A stretch of 64,000 nt of DNA from the NCBI GenBank assembly GCA_963721305.1, contig CAVRIR010000003.1:930001-994000 (forward strand), read 5' to 3'. The DNA is from DATAES01 sp963721305 (GTDB lineage Bacteria; Actinomycetota; Acidimicrobiia; Acidimicrobiales; JACDCH01). The notes under the pieces were generated by a model, which searched no databases, had not been told where the DNA came from, and saw only the letters and a program-made list of their open reading frames with translations. Made by a program: the position numbers and the translations under genes. Shown here piece after piece: positions 27,051 to 35,165 of this stretch; position 1 is the stretch's first letter; each line of letters opens with the position of its first letter.

Positions 27051-27080
27051 CCGATCGCGTAACGCTAGTGACGCGATCGG
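27051..27080. promoter_or_regulatory. Perfect inverted repeat in the CNNM/TauE divergent promoter
   Basis: CCGATCGCGT at 27051-27060 and ACGCGATCGG at 27071-27080 are perfect 10-bp inverted arms around a 10-nt spacer. The spacer contains TAGCGT on the minus strand, a plausible -10 for the CNNM operon. A dimeric repressor bound here would cover that -10 and the start region of tauE. Confidence 0.6.
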
Positions 27081-27093
27081 CTAACCAAGTGCC

Positions 27094-27810
27094 GTGTCTC
27101 CCGGGCAGGCCATCGCCGCGACCGCCGCGATGGCGCTCGGTTCGTGGGTGCAGGGCGGCGTCGGGTTCGGGTCTGCGCTGGTGGCGGCGCCGTTGCTCGC
27201 GCTCGTCGACACCCGCTTCGTGCCGGGGCCGATCACGGTCGTGACGACGGTCCTGAACCTCTTCATCATCCGTTCGAGCGACGACGCCGCGTTCGATCGG
27301 CAGGTGCGTTGGGCCGTCGGCGGACTCGTCCCGGGCACGATCGCGGCCGGCGCGACGCTGCTCGTCCTGTCGTCGGAGGGATTGAGCATCGCATTCGCGT
27401 TCTTCGTCATCGTCGGCGTCGTGCTCACCGGCGCGGGGTGGGACATCCGCAAGACGTCGTCGACGCTGTTCGGCGCCGGGATGGTCTCCGGCTTCATGGG
27501 CACCATCTCCGGCATCGGCGGCCCACCGGTGGCGCTCCTGTACCAGCACGACAGCGGGCCGACGCTGCGCGCGACGCTTCCCCGCTACTTCCTCGTCGGC
27601 GGCGCCGTCACCATCGTGACCCTCATCGTCGTCGGCAAGTTGGGGCGCGACGAGTGGCTCCTGTCGCTGCTCCTCGTGCCCGGCATGCTCGTGGGATTGC
27701 TCGGTTCCGGATGGCTCGCGCACCACGTCGACCGCCGGACTGCCCGTCCGTTCGTCCTGTTGCTCTCGGCCGTCGCGGCAGTGAGCGTCCTCCTCAAGGA
27801 GCTGCTGTGA
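27094..27810 (+). CDS. TauE/SafE-family sulfite/anion exporter
   Basis: 238 aa with about seven to eight transmembrane helices. MALGSWVQGGVGFGSALVAA and the second-half repeat GAGMVSGFMGTISGIGGPPV are the twin conserved motifs of the family, which exports sulfite, sulfoacetate and related anions. The substrate cannot be set from sequence. The start is GTG 27094, and the stop overlaps the following ABC ATPase by GTGA. It is divergent from the CNNM pair with a palindromic putative operator between them. Confidence 0.88.
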   Translation: MSPGQAIAATAAMALGSWVQGGVGFGSALVAAPLLALVDTRFVPGPITVVTTVLNLFIIRSSDDAAFDRQVRWAVGGLVPGTIAAGATLLVLSSEGLSIAFAFFVIVGVVLTGAGWDIRKTSSTLFGAGMVSGFMGTISGIGGPPVALLYQHDSGPTLRATLPRYFLVGGAVTIVTLIVVGKLGRDEWLLSLLLVPGMLVGLLGSGWLAHHVDRRTARPFVLLLSAVAAVSVLLKELL

Positions 27811-28673
27811 GCCGCGTCGCGGACGAGCCGTCTCTCCGCCTGAAGAATGTCGGGCTCGTTCGCGACGGCGTGGTGATCCTCGACGGCGTCGATTGGGAAG
27901 TACGGCCGGGCGAACGCTGGGTCGTGCTCGGCGCCAACGGTTCTGGCAAGACGTCGCTCGTCCGCATCGCGTCGCTGTACCTGCATCCCTCGCACGGCAC
28001 GGTCGAGGTGCTCGGCCGAACGTTGGGGCGCGTCGACGTGCGCGCCCATCGCCGCAACATCGGCGTGGTGTCGTCGTCGTTCGCCGATCTGCTGCGGCCG
28101 ACGATCACCGCGCTCGACATCGTGGTGACAGCGCGCCACGCCGCGCTCGAGCCCTGGTGGCACGAGTACTCCGATGACGACCGCGCTCGGGCTCGCTCAC
28201 TGCTCGAACGCTTCGGTTGCGGCGCGATGGCCGACCGCCCGTTCGCGGCACTGTCGTCCGGCGAGCGCCAGCGGGTGCAGCTCGCCCGAACGCTCATGAC
28301 CGACCCGGGACTGCTCCTGCTCGACGAGCCGACCGCTGGGCTCGACCTCGCGGGCCGCGAGGACCTCGTCAGCCGCCTGGCCGCGCTCGCCACCGATCCC
28401 ACGACGCCGGCGACGGTTCTCGTCACCCACCACGTCGACGAGATCCCGCCCGGGTTCGGCCATCTCCTGCTGCTGCGGCAAGGCCGCGTGCTCGCCGCCG
28501 GCCCGCTGGAGGGCACGCTCACCGCCGAGTCGCTCGGCGCCTGCTTCGACCTCGACGTCGTCCTCGAACGCCACCACGGCCGCTGGACCGCCTTCGCCCG
28601 CTCGACCTCTCCGAGCTCCGGGTCAACATTCGCTCCACCCGAGGCCAACTCCGGGGAGAAACGGGCGCCATAG
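27807..28673 (+). CDS. Orphan ABC transporter ATP-binding protein
   Basis: 288 aa. Walker A is GANGSGKTSLVR, the signature FAALSSGERQRVQLARTL, Walker B LLLLDEPTAGLDLAG, and the H-loop VTHHVDEIPPG. No permease is adjacent, and the single nucleotide domain with a tail resembles the YlmA/ModF-like soluble ATPases. Function is unknown. The last residues (NSGEKRAP) and the TAG stop are encoded by repeat copy 4, giving the same C terminus as the corrected DUF6285-like protein; the original stop may have been lost or displaced. Confidence 0.87.
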   Translation: MSRVADEPSLRLKNVGLVRDGVVILDGVDWEVRPGERWVVLGANGSGKTSLVRIASLYLHPSHGTVEVLGRTLGRVDVRAHRRNIGVVSSSFADLLRPTITALDIVVTARHAALEPWWHEYSDDDRARARSLLERFGCGAMADRPFAALSSGERQRVQLARTLMTDPGLLLLDEPTAGLDLAGREDLVSRLAALATDPTTPATVLVTHHVDEIPPGFGHLLLLRQGRVLAAGPLEGTLTAESLGACFDLDVVLERHHGRWTAFARSTSPSSGSTFAPPEANSGEKRAP

Positions 28674-28697
28674 CGCCCGTTTCCATCCAACATTCGC
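28647..28697 (-). repeat. 51-bp hairpin repeat, copy 4
   Basis: Identical to copy 3. It lies exactly between convergent genes: it contains the ABC ATPase stop and ends 1 nt before the SRPBCC stop codon. A 12-bp fragment of the element's end (CAACATTCGCTC) also occurs at 28624-28635, like a remnant of an earlier insertion or duplication. Confidence 0.92.
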
Positions 28698-28698
28698 T

Positions 28699-29130
28699 CT
28701 AGTCGGCGGCGAGGAGAGCGAGGAGGCGGGGTTTGGAGCGTTCGATCTCGTCGCCGAGGACACGTTCGAGGACGGGGCCCCACAGGGAGCCGCCGTAGTG
28801 CAGGCGCATGGTCAGGCGGCTCTCGCCGTCGACCGGCGCGACGTCGACCCGCAGGATCCACGGCGAGTGCGACCGCCCGTCGCGTTCCTGACGCTCGAAC
28901 ACCACCGACTCCGGCGACTCGTCCTGGGTGCGCACCATCCGCAAGCGCTTGGACCGGGCGAACGGGCCGAGCTTGCCTCGCAGGTCCACCACCCACGCAG
29001 GCTCCTCACCGTCCTCCGCCACCGCCTTCGGCACGATCTCCAGCCATTCGGGGTACGAGCCGAGATCGGCGACCCACCGGTACAGCTCCTCGGGCGCGCA
29101 CGGTGCAGTCAGCGTCGCGGTGACATCCAT
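28699..29130 (-). CDS. SRPBCC/polyketide-cyclase-like lipid-binding protein
   Basis: 143 aa from ATG 29130, with GGGGAT just upstream. The START-like fold is suggested by the N-terminal strand VTATLTAPCAPEELYRWVAD, then GSYPEWLEIVPKA and a long C-terminal helix VLERVLGDEIERSKPRLLAL. Such proteins form hydrophobic pockets; ligand and reaction are unknown. It follows the M23 peptidase gene by 4 nt on the same strand. Confidence 0.8.
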   Translation of the reverse strand: MDVTATLTAPCAPEELYRWVADLGSYPEWLEIVPKAVAEDGEEPAWVVDLRGKLGPFARSKRLRMVRTQDESPESVVFERQERDGRSHSPWILRVDVAPVDGESRLTMRLHYGGSLWGPVLERVLGDEIERSKPRLLALLAAD

Positions 29131-29134
29131 CCCC

Positions 29135-30451
29135 TCAGGGTCGCGCAGACGGCGCGGGCGGCACCGCAGGAACAGCGGTCTGCGGGTCCGCCACCAGGAG
29201 GATCGGATACGGATCCACGGCGGGGCCGCCGTCGGGGTGCACCTCGAAGTGCAGGTGCGGTCCGTAGGCATCGCCGGTGTGGCCCACGTAGCCGATCAGC
29301 TGCCCGGCCTCGACGAGCTGCCCCTGCGCCAGGCCCAGGACGTACGCGGACAGGTGCGCGTAGTAGTAGGACGTGCCGCTCTCTCCCTTGAGCCAGATGC
29401 CGTTGCCGCCCAGCCCGCCCGAGCTGAGCTGCGTGATCACACCGCGCTCGGCGGCATACAGCTCGGTTCCTTCGGCGGCGACGATGTCGCAGCCTTGGTG
29501 GGGATGGGCCTGCGGCGTTCCGGGCAGGCGCGGGTCGCCGAAGTCCTCGCTGAACGTGTGCGGCGAAGCCACCGGGAAGACGAAGCCGTGGATCACGGTG
29601 TTGCCTCCCGCCGACGTGACCGCCAGATCGAGGTTGGCGCTGTTGAGGTCGGACTGCGCCTGTGACTCCTGGAGTTTGGCCAGATCGAGCTGCGCCTGCG
29701 TGTCGCTCAGCTGCTTTGCCGTGTCCTGCTGACCCTTGTCCGCCGCGGCCTGCGCCGCCTTGTAGCTCACGATGGCGGATCGATCGTGGTTGGCGACCAC
29801 CCCGAGCAGCGCCATGCGCTCATCGGTCTGGTCGTCGTCGCCGGCCCAGATCTCGAGATCGCTGTCGCCGCCCCGCACATAGGCGTCCACCGCACTCGCG
29901 ACGAGGTTGTCGTGGGCCACGGTCAGGTCCTGCACGGTCTTCCGACTCGTGGCGGAGAGCTGGTCGACCTCACCCTGCAAGCTGGCGAGCGACGCCTCGA
30001 CTTGCTGCTCGTGATCGACGGCCGACTGGTATGCCGCCTGCCGGGCCAGCGCCTCCGCTCGGGCCGTCTGTACGTCGACCTTCACCACCCTGGCCCGGGG
30101 CGGCAGCACCGCGTTCGGCTGGTTCGGTGGCACGGTCGCATCGGGAACCGTGATGGTGTCCTCGGGGACGCTCCCCGCCGGCGCGTCGCCGTCCGTGCCC
30201 GGATCCGTGGTCGTCGGCGGCCCGCCGGGCGTCGTGTCCGGCGTCGTGTCCGGCGTCGTGTCCGGCGTCGTGTCGGGGGTGGTCGCAGGCGTCGTGTCCT
30301 CGGTGGTGGCGGTATCGGTCGGCTGGGTGACCGGCAACGTCGTGTCGGTGGATTCCGGCATCGTGTCGCTGACGGGCGTCTGGGCGGCGGCCGGGGCCGC
30401 GACTCCCAACACGATCGCCCCGGCGATCACGAGCGCGGGCCACCTACTCAT
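29135..30451 (-). CDS. Secreted M23 peptidase with coiled coil (peptidoglycan hydrolase)
   Basis: 438 aa. Signal peptide (ALVIAGAIVLGVAAPAAAQ), a Thr/Pro/Asp-rich linker with TTPD repeats, a coiled coil (about residues 140-300), then a C-terminal LytM/M23 domain with zinc motifs HPHQGCDIVAAEG and GPHLHFEVHPDGG. The layout is EnvC/RipA-regulator-like: coiled coil plus endopeptidase that cleaves or activates cleavage of cross-bridges at division. The start ATG 30451 lies 5 nt past the thiQ-like stop, so it may be co-transcribed with the thiamine operon. Confidence 0.88.
   Translation of the reverse strand: MSRWPALVIAGAIVLGVAAPAAAQTPVSDTMPESTDTTLPVTQPTDTATTEDTTPATTPDTTPDTTPDTTPDTTPGGPPTTTDPGTDGDAPAGSVPEDTITVPDATVPPNQPNAVLPPRARVVKVDVQTARAEALARQAAYQSAVDHEQQVEASLASLQGEVDQLSATSRKTVQDLTVAHDNLVASAVDAYVRGGDSDLEIWAGDDDQTDERMALLGVVANHDRSAIVSYKAAQAAADKGQQDTAKQLSDTQAQLDLAKLQESQAQSDLNSANLDLAVTSAGGNTVIHGFVFPVASPHTFSEDFGDPRLPGTPQAHPHQGCDIVAAEGTELYAAERGVITQLSSGGLGGNGIWLKGESGTSYYYAHLSAYVLGLAQGQLVEAGQLIGYVGHTGDAYGPHLHFEVHPDGGPAVDPYPILLVADPQTAVPAVPPAPSARP
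30231..30278. repeat. 12-bp tandem repeat inside the M23 gene linker
   Basis: Four head-to-tail units of GTCGTGTCCGGC (the last with two changes) encode the TTPD repeats of the linker. In-frame slippage here would change linker length without breaking the gene. Confidence 0.85.
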
Positions 30452-30455
30452 CGCC

Positions 30456-31535
30456 TCATTCTTTCGGATGCCCGGGTGTCCGTATGAAGCGGGAAGGTGA
30501 CGTTTCGCGGTCGATGAGAAGAACACTGCCCCCGTCGACCTGCACACCGACGAGGTCACCGGGCGCGGGCACATCGGCCGATCGTACGACGACCTCGATG
30601 GTCGCCCCGCCGTCGACCTCCACCGGTACGAGGAAGTGATCGCCTCGGAACGAGGCCACCGACGCAACGCCAGAGACGTCGGCGCCGATGCTGGCACCCT
30701 CCGGCGCGATCGTGACGGCGTCGGGACGCAGGACCAGGCAGGCGGGACCGTCGCGCCGCTCTGTCGGGAAGGTACCGGCCGGCGACGTCACGGAGCCGTG
30801 GCGGACGTCGACGTCGAAGACGTTGGCGAACCCGAGGAACCGGGCGACGAAGCCGTCCACCGGCTCGCGCCAGACGTCGACCGGAGTCCCGCTCTGCACG
30901 ATCTGTCCCGCCCGCATCACGACGACCCGGTCCGCGATCGTGAACGCCTCGCCTTGGTCGTGGGTGACGGTGATCGTCGTCGTGCCGAGCGTTCGAAAAA
31001 GATCGCGCAGTTCGACGGTCAATCGTTCGCGGAGGAACCGGTCGAGCGAGCCGAGCGGCTCATCCAGCATCAGCATCCGGGGCGAGGGCGCCAGAGTGCG
31101 GGCGAGAGCGACCCGCTGTTGCTCGCCACCGGACAAGGACACGATCGAGCGCTGCTCGTACCCGGCGAGCCCGACGAGCGCCAGCGCCGTGCGGACCTGC
31201 TCGGCAATCGCGCCTCGGTCCTGGCGCTGCATGCGAGGACCGAACGCGACGTTGCCGGCGACGTCGCGGTGCGGGAACAGCGCGTAGTCCTGGAACATCA
31301 GTCCCAACCGCCGCAGGTGGGGCGGTACGCCGGCGAGATCCGCGCCATCGAGCAGGATTCGCCCGTCGTCCGGCGTGAGCAATCCGGCGATCGTGCGCAG
31401 GATCGTGCTCTTGCCGCAGCCGCTCGGGCCGAGGAGGGTCACGATCTCGCCGGACTTCACGTGAAGGTCGACACCATCCACTGCGACGCTGTCGCCATAG
31501 GCGACCCGCAGCCCTTCGACGTCGAGCGTGCTCAA
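30456..31535 (-). CDS. thiQ: Thiamine ABC transporter ATP-binding protein
   Basis: 359 aa from TTG 31535, overlapping the permease stop by TTGA. CysA/FbpC/ThiQ-type ATPase: Walker A GPSGCGKSTILR, Q-loop MFQDYALFPHRDV, signature LSGGEQQRVALARTL, Walker B MLMLDEPLGSLDR, and a C-terminal TOBE-like domain. Iron import would be the default reading of this subfamily. Thiamine is inferred from the ThiB-like binding protein, the thiamine pyrophosphokinase and the TPP riboswitch at the head of the same operon. Confidence 0.85.
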   Translation of the reverse strand: MSTLDVEGLRVAYGDSVAVDGVDLHVKSGEIVTLLGPSGCGKSTILRTIAGLLTPDDGRILLDGADLAGVPPHLRRLGLMFQDYALFPHRDVAGNVAFGPRMQRQDRGAIAEQVRTALALVGLAGYEQRSIVSLSGGEQQRVALARTLAPSPRMLMLDEPLGSLDRFLRERLTVELRDLFRTLGTTTITVTHDQGEAFTIADRVVVMRAGQIVQSGTPVDVWREPVDGFVARFLGFANVFDVDVRHGSVTSPAGTFPTERRDGPACLVLRPDAVTIAPEGASIGADVSGVASVASFRGDHFLVPVEVDGGATIEVVVRSADVPAPGDLVGVQVDGGSVLLIDRETSPSRFIRTPGHPKE

Positions 31536-33220
31536 AACTCGCCGAGGCCCGGGGTGCGAAATCGTTCGATGAGGAAGATCGACGCCGCGGTGATCACCAT
31601 CAGCACCGTGCTCATCGCCATCGCGGCACCGAAGTTCGACGCACCGGCGAGCGACAGGTAACGGAAGATGGCGACGGGCATCGTCGGACGGTCCGGTCGC
31701 GCGATGAACAGGGTGGCGCCGAACTCGCCGAGTGACACTGCGAACGCGAACCCCGCGGCGACGAGCGCAGCTCGCCGGACAATCGGCAGATCGATCTCCT
31801 TCCACACTCGTCGCGGCGATGCCCCGAGGACGGTCGCCGCGTCGCGAAGGCGATCGTCGATGGATCGCAAGACGGGGACGAGGATGCGCACCACGAACGG
31901 GATCGCGACCAGTGAGTGTGCGATCGGCACGATGATCCACGACGAGCGCAGGTCGATGGGCCGGTCGAGCGCGATGAGGAACCCGAAACCCACGGTCACC
32001 GCGGAGGTGCCGAGGGGAAGCATCAGCAACAGATCGAACGCCGTCCGGCCCCGATTTCGCCCCTGGATGCGACGGCGCGCGTCACCGGCGACGATGAAGG
32101 CCGCAATGCCGCCGACGATCAACGCGATCGCGGTCGCCGCAGTCGCGAACGCGAGCGAATTTCGGATCGCGTCCACCGGTGGCACGAAGCGTGCCGCGGC
32201 GCGCGGTGACTCCACGAGCGCGCGGTAGAAGCCGAAGCCGTAGCCCGACGACGTGTGCAGCGATCGCTCGACGAGCACGGCCATCGGAGCGCCGAGCACG
32301 ACGGCCATGACCGCGAGGTTCGCGGCGAGGAACCATCGCTCGCCGCCGCGCGGCTTGTGTGACGCGTCGGCGACGGGCAACAGCCGCTGCTGCACGGACC
32401 GCCGCCGCGTGGCAAAGGACGTCACGAGCAGGAGGAGCACGACGACGACGAGTTGGACGAGCGCGAGCACGCTGGCCGTTCGCAGGTCCAAGCGGTCGAG
32501 CGTCGCCCGCTTGATCGCCACCTCGAGCGTCGCGTGGTCCTGCCCGCCGAGCACGAGGATGACGCCGAAGGACGTGAACGAGAACAGGTACACGATGGCG
32601 GCCGCCGAGACCACCGCGGGCCGGAGCAGCGGCCATGTCACCTCACGCAGCGCGCGCCAGCGTGAGGCGCCGAGCGTCCTCGCCGCATCATCGAAGGCAG
32701 GGTCGAGATGCGACCACAGCCCTCCGACCGTCCGGACCACGACCGCGTAGTTGAAGAAGAGGTGCGCGAGCAGGATCGCCCACACCGATTCGTCCAACGA
32801 GAGCCAGCCGCCGAGCAGGCCGCGCGGCCCGAGCAGCGCGAGGAACGCCGTGCCCACGACGATGGTCGGCAAAACGAACGGGACGGTCACCGCCGCGCGC
32901 AAGGCGTTCTTGCCGCGGAACGCGAAGCGGGCAAACACGTACGCGCCCGGCAGCGCCAGCGTGAGTGTCAGCAGGGTCGAGGCGGCCGCCTGCCAGACGG
33001 TGAACCAGATCACGCGGCGGGTCACGGCGTTGCCGAGGACATCGCCGACCGAGCTGAAGTCCCAACTTCCGTCGGGGCGAAGCCCGCGCACGACGATGCG
33101 ACTGACCGGCCAGACGAAGAAGACGGCGAGGAACGCGATCGGGATGGCAGCGAGCGCCACCATCCCGAGACTGCGGCGGCGGGTCATCCGAGGACGGCTG
33201 ACGTCCAGTCGTTGATCCAT
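31532..33220 (-). CDS. thiP: Thiamine ABC transporter permease (fused double permease)
   Basis: 562 aa with about twelve transmembrane helices in two homologous halves, each with an EAA loop (TLGASRWRALREVTWPLLR in the first, VLGASPRRVWKEIDLPIVR in the second). This fused arrangement is normal for ThiP and FbpB permeases. It overlaps the ATPase gene by 4 nt and the binding-protein gene by 37 nt. The thiamine assignment rests on operon context. Confidence 0.87.
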   Translation of the reverse strand: MDQRLDVSRPRMTRRRSLGMVALAAIPIAFLAVFFVWPVSRIVVRGLRPDGSWDFSSVGDVLGNAVTRRVIWFTVWQAAASTLLTLTLALPGAYVFARFAFRGKNALRAAVTVPFVLPTIVVGTAFLALLGPRGLLGGWLSLDESVWAILLAHLFFNYAVVVRTVGGLWSHLDPAFDDAARTLGASRWRALREVTWPLLRPAVVSAAAIVYLFSFTSFGVILVLGGQDHATLEVAIKRATLDRLDLRTASVLALVQLVVVVLLLLVTSFATRRRSVQQRLLPVADASHKPRGGERWFLAANLAVMAVVLGAPMAVLVERSLHTSSGYGFGFYRALVESPRAAARFVPPVDAIRNSLAFATAATAIALIVGGIAAFIVAGDARRRIQGRNRGRTAFDLLLMLPLGTSAVTVGFGFLIALDRPIDLRSSWIIVPIAHSLVAIPFVVRILVPVLRSIDDRLRDAATVLGASPRRVWKEIDLPIVRRAALVAAGFAFAVSLGEFGATLFIARPDRPTMPVAIFRYLSLAGASNFGAAMAMSTVLMVITAASIFLIERFRTPGLGEF

Positions 33221-34287
33221 CGCTCGCGATTGCTACCGATCGTGTTGATGTCGAGCTCGATCGGGTTGGCCGGCTTGACCGCGAACTTCGTGAACACATC
33301 GGGCAGGGCCGCGTCAGGGCGAACGGGGTAGACGTACATCTGCAACGGCATGTCCTCTTGAAACTGCTTCGACAACATGAAGTCGATGAACTCGTGCGCC
33401 GCGTCGGCGTGCTTGGTCCCCTTGAGCACGCCGACGAACTCGATCTGGCGGAAGCAGCTGTCCTGTACGACGCCGACCGACGTGTCGTTCTTGGGCGGGT
33501 TGGCGAACACGACGTCGGCCGGCGGGCTCGTGGCGTACGAGACGACGACGGTGCGGGTTCCGGTGCTCGCGCTGCCGATCGTGAACTCGTTGTTGTACGC
33601 CTGATCCCAACCGTCGACGACCTTCAGTCCGTTCGCCTTCAACTGCTTCCAGTAGTCGAGGTAGTGGTCCTCGCCGAAGTGCTGCACGGTCGCGACGAGA
33701 AACGCGAGTCCGGGGCTCGACGTCGCGGGGTTCTCGACCACGACCTTGTCCTTGAACGCGGGCGTCGTGAGGTCCTCGAGCTTCGTCGGTGCAGCGGGCT
33801 GACCAGCCGCGCCGTACGCGGTCTTGTCGTAGTTGAGGCACACGTCGCTCTCGTCGACGGGCGTCACGCGATGCTGGTCGTGATCGAGATCGAACTGCGC
33901 GTCGACGCTGCTGAGCGCCGGAGAGGCGTACGGCTCGAACAGGCCCGCATCGAGGCCCTTCGTCAACAGCGTGTTGTCGATCCCGTAGAGGAGGTCGCCC
34001 TGTGGGTGATCCTTGGTGAGGATCGCCTGGTTGACGAGCGCGCCGGCATCACCGCTCTTCACTTGATTGACCGTGATCCCGGTCTGGTCCTCGAACGCCT
34101 TGAGCACGTTGTCGCTCACCGCGAAGGAGTCATGGGTCACGATGGTGATCGTCTGCTTCGCCGGCGCGCCGCTCGATCCGCTCGATCCCAACGCGCTGGG
34201 ACTGTTGTCGCTCCCGCACGCGGCCACCGCCATCGCGAGCACGACGGCGAGCGTGACCGCGATTGCTCCTGACGAGCGCTTCCTCAT
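33184..34287 (-). CDS. thiB: Thiamine ABC transporter substrate-binding lipoprotein
   Basis: 367 aa. Lipoprotein signal ending VVLAMAVAACGSD. The mature part matches ThiB/TbpA: ITIVTHDSFAVSDNVLKAFE, GDLLYGIDNTLLTKGLDAGL and YPVRPDAALPDVFTKFA. It binds thiamine or its phosphates outside the membrane and delivers them to the fused permease. The ATG overlaps the thiamine pyrophosphokinase stop by ATGA. Confidence 0.92.
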   Translation of the reverse strand: MRKRSSGAIAVTLAVVLAMAVAACGSDNSPSALGSSGSSGAPAKQTITIVTHDSFAVSDNVLKAFEDQTGITVNQVKSGDAGALVNQAILTKDHPQGDLLYGIDNTLLTKGLDAGLFEPYASPALSSVDAQFDLDHDQHRVTPVDESDVCLNYDKTAYGAAGQPAAPTKLEDLTTPAFKDKVVVENPATSSPGLAFLVATVQHFGEDHYLDYWKQLKANGLKVVDGWDQAYNNEFTIGSASTGTRTVVVSYATSPPADVVFANPPKNDTSVGVVQDSCFRQIEFVGVLKGTKHADAAHEFIDFMLSKQFQEDMPLQMYVYPVRPDAALPDVFTKFAVKPANPIELDINTIGSNRERWINDWTSAVLG

Positions 34288-34967
34288 GGCGTGTCTCCTC
34301 CGTCTCGTTCACCGGGCAGCACGACGACGAGCGTCCCGGCGGTCAGCTCGACCTCGGCCGGCATCGTCTCGAGCACGTTGCTGACACCGCGCGTCGTGCC
34401 CGCGGGCAGCGTCTCGCCGTGCAGTGGGTAACGGAGCCCCGCGGTCCGCACGCCGCCAGCCGGCCCGTGCAGCGGCAGCAGCGAGACGATCTCGCCGACC
34501 GCGCCTTCGATCACCGCGGTCGGCCCGCCGCCGTGCAGGACGTGAACGCGGGCACGACCGAAGTACGCCGTGATCACACACGCGGCGTAGCGCGGAGACG
34601 CGAGCACGAGCAGGTTGGCGAAGAGGTGGTCGCGCCGCCCGCCGTCGCCACCGACCACGACGATGCGCGTGCATCCTTCCGACACCGCTTCGTCCATCGC
34701 CAGCTCGAGATCGGTGTGGTCCTTCGCAGCCGGATGGCGCTCGATGCGCGCGCCTGCGGCCGTGACGTCGTCGAGGCCCGCCGCGGACACGGAGTCGAAG
34801 TCACCGACCGCGACATCCACGTGCAGCCCTGCGGCCAATGCATGGTCGATGCCCGAGTCCGCCGCGACCACGAGCGTGCCCGGCACCACTTGGATCCCGG
34901 TCAGCCGCTGCTGGTCGGGCGCGTCACCACCGACGACGACGATGCACTGCTCAGGGCTCCGGCTCAC
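34284..34967 (-). CDS. thiN: Thiamine pyrophosphokinase
   Basis: 227 aa from GTG 34967; the frame is open to an ATG at 34985, but that ATG lies in the riboswitch 3' core. GGAGGA 5 nt upstream supports the GTG. TPK signature: LVVAADSGIDHALAAGLHVD, VAVGDFDSVS, AKDHTDLELAM and GGDGGRRDHLFANLLVL. It converts imported thiamine to the cofactor TPP. First gene of a four-gene, fully overlapping import and activation operon. Confidence 0.93.
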   Translation of the reverse strand: MSRSPEQCIVVVGGDAPDQQRLTGIQVVPGTLVVAADSGIDHALAAGLHVDVAVGDFDSVSAAGLDDVTAAGARIERHPAAKDHTDLELAMDEAVSEGCTRIVVVGGDGGRRDHLFANLLVLASPRYAACVITAYFGRARVHVLHGGGPTAVIEGAVGEIVSLLPLHGPAGGVRTAGLRYPLHGETLPAGTTRGVSNVLETMPAEVELTAGTLVVVLPGERDGGDTP

Positions 34968-34978
34968 GGCTTCCTCCG

Positions 34979-35085
34979 CTGGCATTACCCAGGTCAGGTT
35001 CGTGGGTCGGTGACGCTGCTTCGTTCGCCGTCGGGCGAATTGCCGGTCACCCTCTCAGCCCGGCTGTCCCGAGCTCCCCAGGGTT
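34979..35085 (-). ncRNA. TPP (THI element) riboswitch
   Basis: On the minus strand the leader contains the two diagnostic TPP-aptamer cores, GGGCTGAGAGGGTGACC and GAACCTGACCTGGGTAATGC, in the correct order and spacing with a variable arm between them. It ends about 12 nt before the thiN GTG, and the GGAGGA ribosome site directly follows the aptamer. That placement suggests control of translation initiation when TPP binds. I see no U-rich terminator. Confidence 0.93.
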
Positions 35086-35153
35086 TCGGTTGTGGCGGCG
35101 ATGGTATCGCCGGCCTCGCCGGTCAGGGCAATCAGTTGGGCGAGACGATCCCA

Positions 35154-35159
35154 TAGCGT
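35154..35159 (+). promoter_or_regulatory. Candidate leaderless -10 box for aldo/keto reductase
   Basis: TAGCGT lies 6 nt before the ATG at 35166, the same hexamer and nearly the same spacing as for ruvC and the gene at 53788. Confidence 0.5.
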
Positions 35160-35165
35160 GCGGAC

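Noticed and set aside
8851..28697. CRISPR array interpretation of the 51-bp repeats
   Set aside because: Copies are kilobases apart, on both strands, with no regular spacers and no cas genes.
30456..34287. Ferric iron ABC transporter
   Set aside because: The permease and ATPase fit that family too, but the binding protein has ThiB motifs and the operon begins with a TPP riboswitch and thiamine pyrophosphokinase.
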